DNA of 64,000 nt, from positions 4,379,503 through 4,443,502 of the forward strand of contig NZ_CP076024.1 of assembly GCF_022788635.1 (NCBI RefSeq), read 5' to 3'. Position 1 is the stretch's first letter, and each line of letters opens with the position of its first letter. The stretch comes from Methylobacter sp. S3L5C (lineage in GTDB: Bacteria; Pseudomonadota; Gammaproteobacteria; Methylococcales; Methylomonadaceae). Under the pieces are notes generated by a model. It worked only from the letters and a program-made list of their open reading frames with translations, did not search any database and had not been told where the DNA came from. Below are positions 43,650 to 52,897 of this stretch, piece by piece. The position numbers were made by a program, and so were the translations under genes.

Positions 43650-44667
43650 CAATGACCGGTTGAATAATCGGCACCGGCTTTTTAAATGCCTCGGCTCTTA
43701 TTTTGGCTTCAATTTCTTTCGCTTTTTCAGGATGCTCTTTTAAGAAAAGTTTTACATTTTCTTTACCCTGACCAATTTTCTCATCCCCATAACTATACCA
43801 GGAACCGGCTTTTTGAATAAAGCCATAGCTGACGCCAAGATCAACCAATTCACCCATAAACGAAATACCTTCGCCGTATAAAATCTCAAATTCAGCCTGT
43901 CTAAACGGCGGCGCCACTTTATTTTTTACGACCTTTACCCGGGTTTCATTACCAATAACTTCTTCGCCTTTTTTTACGGCACCAATACGACGTATATCCA
44001 AACGTACAGAAGCATAAAATTTAAGTGCATTACCGCCGGTTGTAGTTTCCGGACTACCGAACATCACCCCGATTTTCATCCTGATCTGGTTAATAAAAAT
44101 AACCAGCGTATTGGAACGTTTGATATTACCTGTTAATTTTCTTAATGCCTGTGACATCAAACGTGCTTGCAAGCCCATATGAGAGTCGCCCATATCGCCT
44201 TCAATTTCGGCTTTAGGCGTTAATGCCGCAACCGAATCGATTACCACAACATCAACCGCACCTGAGCGCACCAGCATATCGGTAATTTCCAGAGCCTGCT
44301 CGCCGGTATCCGGTTGGGAAACCAGTAATTCATCGACATTAACACCGATTTTTTCGGCATAACTTGGATCCAGGGCATGTTCGGCATCAACAAAGGCAGC
44401 TGTGCCACCAAGTTTTTGCATTTCAGCGATGACTTGCAAAGTCAGTGTCGTTTTACCGGATGATTCAGGGCCATAAATTTCAACCACGCGACCACGTGGC
44501 AAACCACCACAGCCCAAAGCGATATCCAAACCTAAAGAACCGGTAGAGACTACATCAATATCACGGGAAGCTGCCACATCACCCATACGCATTACAGAGC
44601 CTTTACCAAACTGCTTTTCTATCTGCATCAGGGCTGCGCCTAATGCTTTCTTTTTATTCTCATCCAT
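43639..44667 (-). CDS. recA: Recombinase RecA
   Basis: RecA catalyses strand exchange in homologous repair and triggers LexA self-cleavage in the SOS response. The 342 residues include Walker [10 protein letters not shown] near 65, Walker [11 protein letters not shown] near 141 and the L2 loop near [22 protein letters not shown]. The start [26 protein letters not shown] is standard. I searched the upstream 140 bases for a CTGT-N8-ACAG LexA box and found no convincing one. Confidence 0.98.
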   Translation of the reverse strand: MDENKKKALGAALMQIEKQFGKGSVMRMGDVAASRDIDVVSTGSLGLDIALGCGGLPRGRVVEIYGPESSGKTTLTLQVIAEMQKLGGTAAFVDAEHALDPSYAEKIGVNVDELLVSQPDTGEQALEITDMLVRSGAVDVVVIDSVAALTPKAEIEGDMGDSHMGLQARLMSQALRKLTGNIKRSNTLVIFINQIRMKIGVMFGSPETTTGGNALKFYASVRLDIRRIGAVKKGEEVIGNETRVKVVKNKVAPPFRQAEFEILYGEGISFMGELVDLGVSYGFIQKAGSWYSYGDEKIGQGKENVKLFLKEHPEKAKEIEAKIRAEAFKKPVPIIQPVIDEV

Positions 44668-44936
44668 TGTTAATACCCTGTAGGCCAGAAAAATGTCGAC
44701 TAACTAATACAATTATTATCACATAGACACCCGGGTTCGGGTAGTGTTGATTTTTACTATACAACACACACTCAAATTGCGGTTTTTGTCTCTCTCGTTC
44801 GGTATAGCTATCCATACAAGCACTGCTGCTCAGGCTCAGAACAAAGAAGCTTGGAGGGACAACGATAAGGACAGCTAATATCTATCCATGCAAGTTAGCT
44901 GCCTGTTTTTTCGTCTTGCGTAAAGATCCCAAAAAA
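44668..44936. other. Intergenic region upstream of recA
   Basis: These 269 bases contain the recA promoter region. TAGCTATCCATACAAG (near 44806) and TATCTATCCATGCAAG (near 44879) form an imperfect repeat of about 15 bp. No gene or RNA is recognised. A palindromic CACCCGGGTTCGGGT-like segment lies near 44728. Confidence 0.35.
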
Positions 44937-45710
44937 TTAAAACTTGTCGGCCTTCGCTCTGGCATCTTTACCACCGTTTAAGTCACCCTGCATTTCTCTC
45001 GCTCTGGCAACCAATAACCAACTGTGTTTTTTAAGCGGAGTATCGTTATTTGCCAATATCGCCGCTTTTTTTGCAAGATCTTCTGCCAAGCGAGGTTTTG
45101 AATCCTTTAGCTTTAATAATGCCAACTTGTAATATAACGTTGCATTTCGCGGCTCGATTCTAATGGCACGCTCAATGGTTGTTGTTGCCGATTCAATATT
45201 TCCCGCTTTACTGTTTTGGTTGGCCGCTAAAGCTAATGCATTGACCGCTGGGGATAAAGGTGAAAAAGTTTCTAAAGGTGCAAAAGCCGGTATACGAGGT
45301 GGCGGTGGTGGCGGTGCAACAATCATTGGCTCAATATTAAGAGCAGGTGATGAATCACTTTGTCCGAATGGAAAAGCCCCCTGCTCTGATGCCAATGGCT
45401 CTTGACCTGGCTGATTTTGTAATTGTCCTTGTTGCTCTTGGCCTGGTATTAGAGGCTCAGGTTCTAACGCTTCTATCGGTGCTGTTATTGGTACAAATTC
45501 CTGAAGTGGCTGTGTTGTCACTATATCATTAGAGCCTTGATTTATCGGCTCGGATTTTATGGGCTGTTGCGCTTTTGATTTCCGTAAGGAAGGTTTTGTT
45601 TTACTATAAATTGTTGTTCCATTTCCATACACAGGCGCAGGAGGCTGAGAAGCACAGCCAACAAGGAAAGAAGACCATAAAAAAAGTAAAGTAAGTCGTT
45701 TGATTAGCAT
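44937..45710 (-). CDS. Outer membrane-type lipoprotein with proline/glutamine-rich linker and TPR domain
   Basis: This 257-residue protein starts with a lipoprotein signal (MLIKRLTLLFLWSSF) and lipobox LVGC, placing the lipidated cysteine at residue 19. Residues 30-150 are a low-complexity linker rich in Gln, Pro and Glu, with APPPPPPRIPAF near 135. Residues 155-257 form about three TPR-like units (NIESATTTIERAIRIEP, TLYYKLALLKLKD). The likely location is the periplasmic face of the outer membrane, where the TPR part would bind a partner protein. No specific role can be given. It stands alone, with gaps on both sides. Confidence 0.8.
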   Translation of the reverse strand: MLIKRLTLLFLWSSFLVGCASQPPAPVYGNGTTIYSKTKPSLRKSKAQQPIKSEPINQGSNDIVTTQPLQEFVPITAPIEALEPEPLIPGQEQQGQLQNQPGQEPLASEQGAFPFGQSDSSPALNIEPMIVAPPPPPPRIPAFAPLETFSPLSPAVNALALAANQNSKAGNIESATTTIERAIRIEPRNATLYYKLALLKLKDSKPRLAEDLAKKAAILANNDTPLKKHSWLLVARAREMQGDLNGGKDARAKADKF

Positions 45711-46379
45711 GTTTTATAAAATTAACGGTAGTAGGTTTACTAATGAAATAACTATCATTGCTTTAAATTGAAAAGGCATTGTAGGCTTTTAAAATGGGAT
45801 GATACAGGGTAAAACCATAGTCATCCCCTTACTCATCGAAACTAATTTAGTATGATATTTCATTATTCGCTGCTCATTCTACATTTTTTATTGAAATCCA
45901 GTGAAGTTTGATCTTATAAACACTGACAGTACCTTAATAAAACCTATGCAGCAAAACGGAATCGGTAAGCTCTAAACGTCAGATTATCAACAATTCCACT
46001 GCATTACATCGAGGCTACTTACTGTAGCTTCATAACCCAATCCATACCGTACTGTAATGTTCAAATAAAACAGGATACTTTATTAAGCAGTCTTCTTGTA
46101 GAATTCCTCCTTCAAAGTCCTACGGGGAAAAATTAAATGTAGTCGTTTGCCATTCTATAACTGAGTGGTAGAGTAATTCTGCAACTTATAACAACAACTT
46201 CTATGTTCCACCCAAATTGCTTTTTCGGGCTTACTTGAGGTGGCGTGGGGCTGGCTCGGTTTTAATTTTGTATGATTAAAATATTGCTTTAAGCTCAGTA
46301 ATTAATACAACGATAACGGTTTGTTTCTTATTTTTATATCGCTGGCCCAACATCTTAAAAGCCAGTAATCTTTTGCTAC
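45711..46379. other. Intergenic region without recognised genes
   Basis: These 669 bases show no supported open frame in either direction. A short inverted repeat, GGGATGA at 45796-45802 and TCATCCC at 45821-45827, lies upstream of the lipoprotein. The remainder is A/T rich with no repeat shared with the giant-gene gaps. It may contain decayed sequence. Confidence 0.4.
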
Positions 46380-46943
46380 TTAGGCGACGCTGCCTTCAAT
46401 TAGCACAATAGCGGCCTGTTTAGCCTGTTCGGCCGCTCCTGAGTGACGTTTCATTTGTTCCGAGACTATCGCGCCTTCAATTAACAGTCTTAATTGCAGA
46501 GCCAAGTTTTCAGGCTGCTTTGAACCATACTGCGCGGTCAAGTCGGCAATATAATGTTGGAATTTGTCATAGAATTCTGAGGATACTTGGTGCACAGGAT
46601 TGCCCTTTAATGGAAATTCAGCAGACGCATTGATGAAGGCGCAGCCACGAAATTCCGGGATGTCTATCCATTCGCTTATCACATCAAAAATAGCCAGTAA
46701 TTTGTCTCTGGGGTTAGTAGTCTTGGCGTCAACCTGAGCGATAAACCAGGTTCGAAAATCTTCATCCCGTTTACGTAGAACGGCAAGCACCAACTCGTCC
46801 TTAGATGGAAAGTATTTGTACAGACTCATCTTGGTGGTATTGGCAGCTTTGGCAATAGCATCGACACCGGTTGCCCTAATTCCCTGGCTATAAAACAGTT
46901 CGGAAGCAGCGGCCAAGATATTTGCTTGCAGAGTTTTAGCCAT
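46380..46943 (-). CDS. TetR family transcriptional regulator
   Basis: The 187-residue protein has a TetR helix-turn-helix at about 28-50 (VDAIAKAANTTKMSLYKYFPSKDELV), followed by a ligand domain that begins near 60 and contains WIDIPEFRGCAFINASAEFP near 92. The latter motif occurs in regulators of detoxification genes. It is read away from the molybdopterin oxidoreductase gene; the shared 170-bp gap holds a strong palindrome (46980-46995) that fits a TetR operator. The simplest reading is repression of both genes until a ligand binds. The ligand is unknown. Confidence 0.9.
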   Translation of the reverse strand: MAKTLQANILAAASELFYSQGIRATGVDAIAKAANTTKMSLYKYFPSKDELVLAVLRKRDEDFRTWFIAQVDAKTTNPRDKLLAIFDVISEWIDIPEFRGCAFINASAEFPLKGNPVHQVSSEFYDKFQHYIADLTAQYGSKQPENLALQLRLLIEGAIVSEQMKRHSGAAEQAKQAAIVLIEGSVA

Positions 46944-46979
46944 AGATTATAGAAGTAGCGGTTGATAAAAATTTTGTGA

Positions 46980-46995
46980 TATACCGAGCGGTATA
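46980..46995. promoter_or_regulatory. Candidate TetR operator
   Basis: A perfect palindrome of seven-base half sites, TATACCG-AG-CGGTATA, lies 37 bp from the regulator start and about 118 bp before the oxidoreductase ATG. The form is typical of TetR-type sites. It is the only strong palindrome in this divergent gap. Confidence 0.7.
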
Positions 46996-47112
46996 CTACA
47001 ATTCAGGTCTGACTGACCGGTAAGTTTTTTTAATCATAACAAATATTTTTAAAAACTGATGATGTAATAATGGTTTTTTTCTTTTAACACAAGCTTGGCG
47101 AGGAAACATACA

Positions 47113-49236
47113 ATGACTGTAGCACTGAAAACAACACATCATGGCGGCTGCCCGCATGATTGTCCGGATACTTGCTCAATGGTATTTGAGGTTCAGGACG
47201 GCAAGCTGACCGGTGTTAAAGGCAATCCGGATCATCCGATAACGCGCGGCGGTCTTTGCGTTAAATTGAAAGATTATGAAAAGCGGCATTATCACCCCGA
47301 CCGCTTGTTATATCCGATGCGCCGCACCGGCCCAAAAGGCAGCAAGCAGTTTCAGCGCATCACTTGGGATGAAGCGCTGGATGAAATCGTCATGCGCTGG
47401 ACGGCCATTATTGAGAAACACGGCCCGCAGGCGATTGTTCCTTACAGTTATTTAGGCAATCAGGGCCTGGTGCATGGTTTGAACGGAGGCGATGCGTTCT
47501 TTAACCGGATGGGTGCTACCGTTACCGAGCGCACTTTTTGTGGCGAAGGATCGGGTACTGCCTGGCTGTTGACCGTGGGACCGACAGCCGGCGTTGATCC
47601 TGAAAGTTTTATTCATGCCAAATACATCATTATCTGGGCCTGTAATTCGGTCAGCACCAATTTGCATCACTGGCACATTATTAAAGAAGCGCAAAAAAAA
47701 GGCGCGAAAGTCATCGTAATCGATAGTTACGCGTCCAAAACAGCCAAAGAAGCCGATGTTCATATTGCGCCAAAACCAGGTACCGATGGCGCATTGGCGA
47801 TGGCGATGATCCATACCATTATTGAAGAAGGTCTGGTCGACCAGGATTATGTCGATAATTACACGGTCGGTTTTGAAACCTTAAAAGAACGAGCGAAAAT
47901 GCGTACTCCGGAATGGGCGGAAACTATTACCGGAATACCGGCTGAAGTGATTCGCACGCTGTCCCGCGATTATGCAACGACACAGCCTGCCGCGATTCGT
48001 CTGGGCGTGGCGCTGGAAAGACATTATGGCGGCGGTCAAACCATCCGCGCAGTAAGCTGTCTGCCTGCATTGACCGGCGCCTGGCGTCATGTTGGTGGCG
48101 GTGCATTGCAGATGCCGGTCTGGGAGCATCCCTACAAATTTGACGTCATCTGTCGGCCAGACTTAATTCCTGGGGGCACGCGTGTTATTAATGCATTGCA
48201 ACTGGGCCGGGCACTGACCGACGAACCACCAGCAGGGCCACCGATTAAATCGATAATGTGTTGGAATGCCAACCCCGTCACTCAAGCCCCGGAGACCGAC
48301 AAGATAGTCCAAGGTTTGAGCAACGAAGAGCTGTTTCTGGTTTCGGCGGAACATTTTATCTCGGATACGGCCTGCTATGCCGACATCCTGTTGCCTGCAT
48401 CTATGGGCGCGGAGCTGGAAGACATGATCCTGTCCTGGGGACATTTGTATCTGACCTACAATGCCAAATGCGTAGAGTCACCAGGCGAAGCCATCCCGAA
48501 TAACGAGATTTTCCAGCGACTGGCGGCACGTATGGGCTATCAAGAAGAGAACTTTAAATGGTCGGATTCGGAATGCCTGGAAAATTATGTCGATTGGGAT
48601 TCGCCGGCTTGCGAGGGTATCACGCTGGAAACTCTGCGCGAACGAGGGTTTGCCCGTCTTAATGTCGGAACCAAAGATAATCGCGCGCCTCATAAAGCAG
48701 GAAATTTCAGGACACCATCCGGTAAATGTGAATTTGAAATAACAGATGCAACAAACTTTGTCGCAGGCCCTTTTCGTCAGATGTATGAAGGCTTCCAGTC
48801 TGGTGAAGCTTTAGATTCACTGCCGGATTATGTGCCTTCCAGAGAAACGCAGGCAACCAATCCGGAACTTGCGAAAAAATATCCGTTAAATATCCTCTCG
48901 CCTAAAAGCCACGGATTTCTGAATTCCTGTTACGCCAATATGGAGCAAAAAATCAAAGGTCAGGGTGAACAGTTTGTACTGATCAATGCGCTGGATGCAG
49001 AGCAACGCAATATTAAGCAAGGCGACACGGTGCGGGTCTTTAATGATCGCGGCGCTTTTGAAGGCGAGGCCAGGATCACCAGTGATGTGAATCCCGGCTT
49101 GATCGTCGCAACACTGGGTTATTGGCGGCAGTTGAACAAAGGCACGGTTAACAGTATCAGTTCGGCTGAATTCGTCAATATGGGGCATGCACCGACATTC
49201 TCCGACAATCTGGTGCAGGTGGAAGCAACAGCTTGA
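47113..49236 (+). CDS. Molybdopterin-dependent oxidoreductase, formate dehydrogenase/DMSO reductase type
   Basis: I prefer the ATG at 47113 (707 residues), preceded by GAGGAA seven bases upstream; the frame is open from a TTG at 47095. The N-terminus carries a [4Fe-4S] motif CPHDCPDTC with a fourth cysteine 27 residues later (GLCVKLKDY). The central domains bind the bis-MGD cofactor: GNQGLVHGLNGGDAFFNRMG near 115, WACNSVSTN near 175. A cysteine in ERTFCGEGSG near 143 is a candidate metal ligand. The C-terminal domain includes INALDAEQRNIKQGDTVRVFNDRG. No twin-arginine signal is seen, so it is probably cytoplasmic. The substrate is not identifiable; partner subunits are absent. The divergent TetR gene suggests induction by a specific compound. 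Confidence 0.85.
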   Translation: MTVALKTTHHGGCPHDCPDTCSMVFEVQDGKLTGVKGNPDHPITRGGLCVKLKDYEKRHYHPDRLLYPMRRTGPKGSKQFQRITWDEALDEIVMRWTAIIEKHGPQAIVPYSYLGNQGLVHGLNGGDAFFNRMGATVTERTFCGEGSGTAWLLTVGPTAGVDPESFIHAKYIIIWACNSVSTNLHHWHIIKEAQKKGAKVIVIDSYASKTAKEADVHIAPKPGTDGALAMAMIHTIIEEGLVDQDYVDNYTVGFETLKERAKMRTPEWAETITGIPAEVIRTLSRDYATTQPAAIRLGVALERHYGGGQTIRAVSCLPALTGAWRHVGGGALQMPVWEHPYKFDVICRPDLIPGGTRVINALQLGRALTDEPPAGPPIKSIMCWNANPVTQAPETDKIVQGLSNEELFLVSAEHFISDTACYADILLPASMGAELEDMILSWGHLYLTYNAKCVESPGEAIPNNEIFQRLAARMGYQEENFKWSDSECLENYVDWDSPACEGITLETLRERGFARLNVGTKDNRAPHKAGNFRTPSGKCEFEITDATNFVAGPFRQMYEGFQSGEALDSLPDYVPSRETQATNPELAKKYPLNILSPKSHGFLNSCYANMEQKIKGQGEQFVLINALDAEQRNIKQGDTVRVFNDRGAFEGEARITSDVNPGLIVATLGYWRQLNKGTVNSISSAEFVNMGHAPTFSDNLVQVEATA

Positions 49237-49864
49237 TTACTCTTGCTCATCTCTGTTGACATGATAAAGCTGTCTTTAGAAGTGTCTTGTTCAATTAAGC
49301 CATTTTCTGTCGCTGGCAGGTTTAGTCGACTGCCCGATCAGTGTCTTTCATTGTTCATTTAATAAAGATTTTCTGGACAGTTTCGAAAGATAGCTTTTTA
49401 CGTATTTTTTTAGCTAAAAAGCGTTAGGGTTATTAGCAAGATGAACATAAACTTACGCTGCGGTTTTGCTACACTGGACATTTGCTGCAGAATGGGTTCT
49501 GTTAAGTGCATAGAAGCCTTTGGCGTGTTGGGCTGTTATCGTCGTTGACGACATCTTCACATGTTAGAGGCTTCCAGACTATTTTTTAATCAAAGCAAAA
49601 CTGTCCGAAGTATTGTATTTTGCGTAAGTTTGATTTAATCCTCCACTAACCGACAGAAGCCTTGTTATTTATGAAGTACCAATTATAAAAACTGTCCGAA
49701 GTATTGGTTTATTAATGTCAATCTAAAGGCATTATATGTGGGAGGCTATATATTAGACATATTAGTACTGACTGAGTACTAGAGTACCGAAGCCGTAAAC
49801 AGGACAGATACCACAGGTTTTATAAGCTGTTGCAGTCTTGAAACATGACGGTCTTTTGATTGAA
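49237..49864. repeat. Convergent intergenic region with a 19-bp direct repeat
   Basis: No gene is supported. AAAACTGTCCGAAGTATTG occurs at 49597-49615 and again at 49688-49706, and a related inverted piece (GGACAGTTTCGAAAG) lies near 49376. A GCTTTTT/AAAAAGC hairpin near 49390-49422 may terminate the oxidoreductase transcript. The repeats could be the remains of an insertion sequence, but no transposase fragment is readable. Confidence 0.45.
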
Positions 49865-52800
49865 TTACACTATTTCACTGACGAACAGTCCCACCGGAAA
49901 TTCTGCCAGCATCTGTGCGACAGACAGTCGCCATCCGGAGAGCCGCTGCTGCGGTTCCAGCACCTTCCCGGTGAAGGCGCATAGATAGTGAGTGCCGCGC
50001 TTATGGAAAGGTATAACCACGGTAGTATCTCCCCATATTTTTTCTCCGATCGGCAGTATTGTAGCTTCATCCGTCAGTCCCGCAAAAAAACGCGGCGCCA
50101 CAGTGATTACGTAGCTATTACCTGCAATACGCGCATAGGCGCACACATGTGCGGCTTGCTCTCCTTTTACTGCCAGTGGGACATAGCTTCCTTGCAAAAA
50201 TACCTCCGGCTTGCGTTCTCGTAATGCCAGCGCCGACTTGACTACCAACAGTTTCCCCCGGCCATCTTCCAGCGTGTCGGATAATGCGCGTACTCCGACA
50301 CTACGCTGTTGAGGCGTTTGTGTGGCAAGTGTCTGTAACGCATCAAGCAGGGTTTTACGGTGGGTGAAATCAACCGGCCGGCGGTTATCAGGATCCACCA
50401 AACTGAAATCCAACAATTCACAACCTTGATAGATGTCCGGCACACCTGGCGCTGTCAGCTTAATCAAGGTCTGTGACAAGCTGTTGAATAATCCTAGCCG
50501 TGCAATTCGCCGCTGAAAAGGCAAAAAGTCGGACATAAATTCCCCTTCAATCGGCGCTTTTATTAACGCATCGGTAAAAGCCAATACTGCATCTTCATAG
50601 TCCGTATTAGGGTTTACCCAGCTGCTATGAACCTTGGCCTCGCGTACCGCCTTGACCATGTATTCAGATACCCGCACACTCAACTGCGCCAGTTCATTTT
50701 GATCCGGATCGCTTGGCGGCCAAATACCCAGCAAGGTCTGATAGATGAAATATTCATCATTGGCTGTCGGCACCAGTAACCCGTCTACCGTGTGTTTCAG
50801 ACTGATATTGACGCGACTCCAGTGCTTTAGCGCCAGCCGCCAAGCAGCGGGCAACTCGGATAGCACATTGAGACGGGCACGTACATCCTCGCTGCGCTTG
50901 GTGTCGTGAGTGGATGTGGTCAGCATCGCATGCGGCCAATCAGCTGCGCGCGCCTGATTGGCTTTATGGAAGGCGTTAAGGGTTACCCCGAAACGACGTG
51001 GATCGCCACCGACCTCGTTCAGCGATAGTAAGCGATGATAGATATAGGCGCTGGTATCTTCCAGGCCTTTCGCCATGACCGGGCTGGTGAATTGCTGAAA
51101 TTTCATCGCAAAGGCAAGCATCTGGGCCGCGTACTCCGGCGATTTTCCCTCTGCGGCGGCGAGTGTCAGCACGTCATGCAAAAAGTCAAAGATACTGGTA
51201 TCGGCTGTCGTGCTTTTGCGTTTGGCGGCTACGATGGCCAGATCAATGTTACGAAGGTCTTCCGCGATCACTGCACGGGCGCTGATGTAGCCGCGATAAA
51301 CCGGAAAATAAGCGACTATTTCAGCCAATGCTGTACGCAGTCCGCTTAAGGTATAATCACGGGTCTGGCGGTCAGCCTCGGCAATTTTCGAGATCAGGTT
51401 GGCTAACACATTAAGTTCACCCGCTAAGGCGGTTTTCATGACCAGCATTTTGGATCGGTAGAGTAGAATATCGAAATTAACAGGCTCTCCGCTAAAACTG
51501 CTATACAGGCGTTGCATGCGCTGGGCGGCGCCGGTAACCACAAACAGTCCATTGAGCAGATTGGTGAATTCGTAGCCCACAGTACCCTGCACCGGCCAAC
51601 TGGTACGCAAATCCTCATGGTTCCCCAGGATTTTTTCCACGACCAAATAAGGTGCGTGGCCGGTGCGACTGCATTGTTCAAGCAGTTTGTGAAAATATGC
51701 CTCCGGATCGTACAGACCATCCGGATGATCCAGTCGCAGACCATCCAGCTTGCCTTCCTGAACTAGTCTTAGCACTAACTGATGGGTCGCATCGAAAACC
51801 TCGTCGTTCTCCATACGCAATCCGGCAAGATCATTGATATCGAAAAACCGCCGGTAATTAATCTCGTCTGAGGCCACCCGCCAGAACGCCAGCCGGTATG
51901 CTTGCACCTCAATCAAGTCGTGGAGCCTATCGAAGCTGGATGATTCTCCGGCCGTCCCATTGAAACAGTGCAAATTTTCGTCCAGAAATCCGGCGATATC
52001 GGCAGACTGTTTAACCTGGCTGGCCAGATGACGCTTATAGACTTCCTTGTCGCGCCTACGCTCAAGTTGACGTTCAGGCAAATGCTCATCCCGGCAAGGA
52101 AGATTACGAAACGCAGTGATCAGGCTTTGATATTCCATTAATATCGGATTGTCCAGTCCCAATAGCGCGCTTAAGATATCAATGCGATACGCCAGGATTT
52201 GTGGGTACTCGGCAGGATCCACCGGAAAGTGGTGTCCAAAGTAATAAATGGCAAATTCACCAGACTCTGCATCAAAGTTCAGTTGTAATTTTGCATTTTC
52301 CAGCTCCTGTCCATAACGGTTAGCCAACACCGGTAACAACACCTTGCCGTGCAGATTAAGCTTTATTGGAGTCCAGTCTATGTCGAAAAACCCGGCATGT
52401 GCAGAAGCTTGACCATTTTCCAGTACATCCAGCCACCAGGCATTATCGGCTCCCTGTACGCCCATATGGTTAGGCACCAGATCAAGGACTTGACTCATAC
52501 CGTGCTCAGCCAGTATTGCACAGAGCCGCTCAAAATCGGCGTAAGTGCCGATCTCAGGGTTTAAGGTATTGTGGTCGATAATGTCGTAGCCATGTCGACT
52601 GCCCGGCCGCGCCTTCAAATAGGGCGAGGCATACAGATGCGAGATGCCCAGAGCCTTAAGGTAGGGGATAATTGCTGTCGCCTGATTAAAGGTAAAATCG
52701 CGATTGAATTGCAGACGATAGGTGGATAAAGGAATGTGTGGCGTCGGGGGCTGAAACGACGCTTGTTCACGTTTATCGTCTTCTCGCGTTAGCCAGTGGT

Positions 52801-52897
52801 TGGTTCTGTCTATTTGTGGGTCTGGTAATGTAACCGAAACAACCGGCGCACTATCGTTTAAAACGGCGAGCGGTGTGAGTATATCAATGTGTTTCAT
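49865..52897 (-). CDS. treY: Malto-oligosyltrehalose synthase
   Basis: TreY turns the reducing end of an alpha-1,4-glucan into a trehalosyl unit. The 1010 residues are slightly long because of a 50-residue N-terminal extension before PLSTYRLQFNRDFTF. GH13 landmarks are GISHLYASPYLKARPGSRHGYD near 90, the nucleophile region DGLRLDHPDGLYDP near 385, the acid/base region LVVEKILGNHEDLR near 420 and TSTHDTKRSEDVRARL near 665. It overlaps treZ by 4 bp (ATGA) and is the last gene of the operon. The product is the TreZ substrate. Confidence 0.96.
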   Translation of the reverse strand: MKHIDILTPLAVLNDSAPVVSVTLPDPQIDRTNHWLTREDDKREQASFQPPTPHIPLSTYRLQFNRDFTFNQATAIIPYLKALGISHLYASPYLKARPGSRHGYDIIDHNTLNPEIGTYADFERLCAILAEHGMSQVLDLVPNHMGVQGADNAWWLDVLENGQASAHAGFFDIDWTPIKLNLHGKVLLPVLANRYGQELENAKLQLNFDAESGEFAIYYFGHHFPVDPAEYPQILAYRIDILSALLGLDNPILMEYQSLITAFRNLPCRDEHLPERQLERRRDKEVYKRHLASQVKQSADIAGFLDENLHCFNGTAGESSSFDRLHDLIEVQAYRLAFWRVASDEINYRRFFDINDLAGLRMENDEVFDATHQLVLRLVQEGKLDGLRLDHPDGLYDPEAYFHKLLEQCSRTGHAPYLVVEKILGNHEDLRTSWPVQGTVGYEFTNLLNGLFVVTGAAQRMQRLYSSFSGEPVNFDILLYRSKMLVMKTALAGELNVLANLISKIAEADRQTRDYTLSGLRTALAEIVAYFPVYRGYISARAVIAEDLRNIDLAIVAAKRKSTTADTSIFDFLHDVLTLAAAEGKSPEYAAQMLAFAMKFQQFTSPVMAKGLEDTSAYIYHRLLSLNEVGGDPRRFGVTLNAFHKANQARAADWPHAMLTTSTHDTKRSEDVRARLNVLSELPAAWRLALKHWSRVNISLKHTVDGLLVPTANDEYFIYQTLLGIWPPSDPDQNELAQLSVRVSEYMVKAVREAKVHSSWVNPNTDYEDAVLAFTDALIKAPIEGEFMSDFLPFQRRIARLGLFNSLSQTLIKLTAPGVPDIYQGCELLDFSLVDPDNRRPVDFTHRKTLLDALQTLATQTPQQRSVGVRALSDTLEDGRGKLLVVKSALALRERKPEVFLQGSYVPLAVKGEQAAHVCAYARIAGNSYVITVAPRFFAGLTDEATILPIGEKIWGDTTVVIPFHKRGTHYLCAFTGKVLEPQQRLSGWRLSVAQMLAEFPVGLFVSEIV

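Noticed and set aside
44668-44800. LexA box before recA
   Set aside because: No CTGT-N8-ACAG match with good flanks was found.
46150-46190. tRNA-like stretch with GAGTGGTAGAGTA
   Set aside because: It resembles a D-loop only. No acceptor stem, anticodon arm or T-loop could be paired around it.
47095-47112. TTG at 47095 as the start of the molybdopterin oxidoreductase
   Set aside because: The ATG at 47113 has GAGGAA seven bases upstream, and the extra six residues match no family feature.
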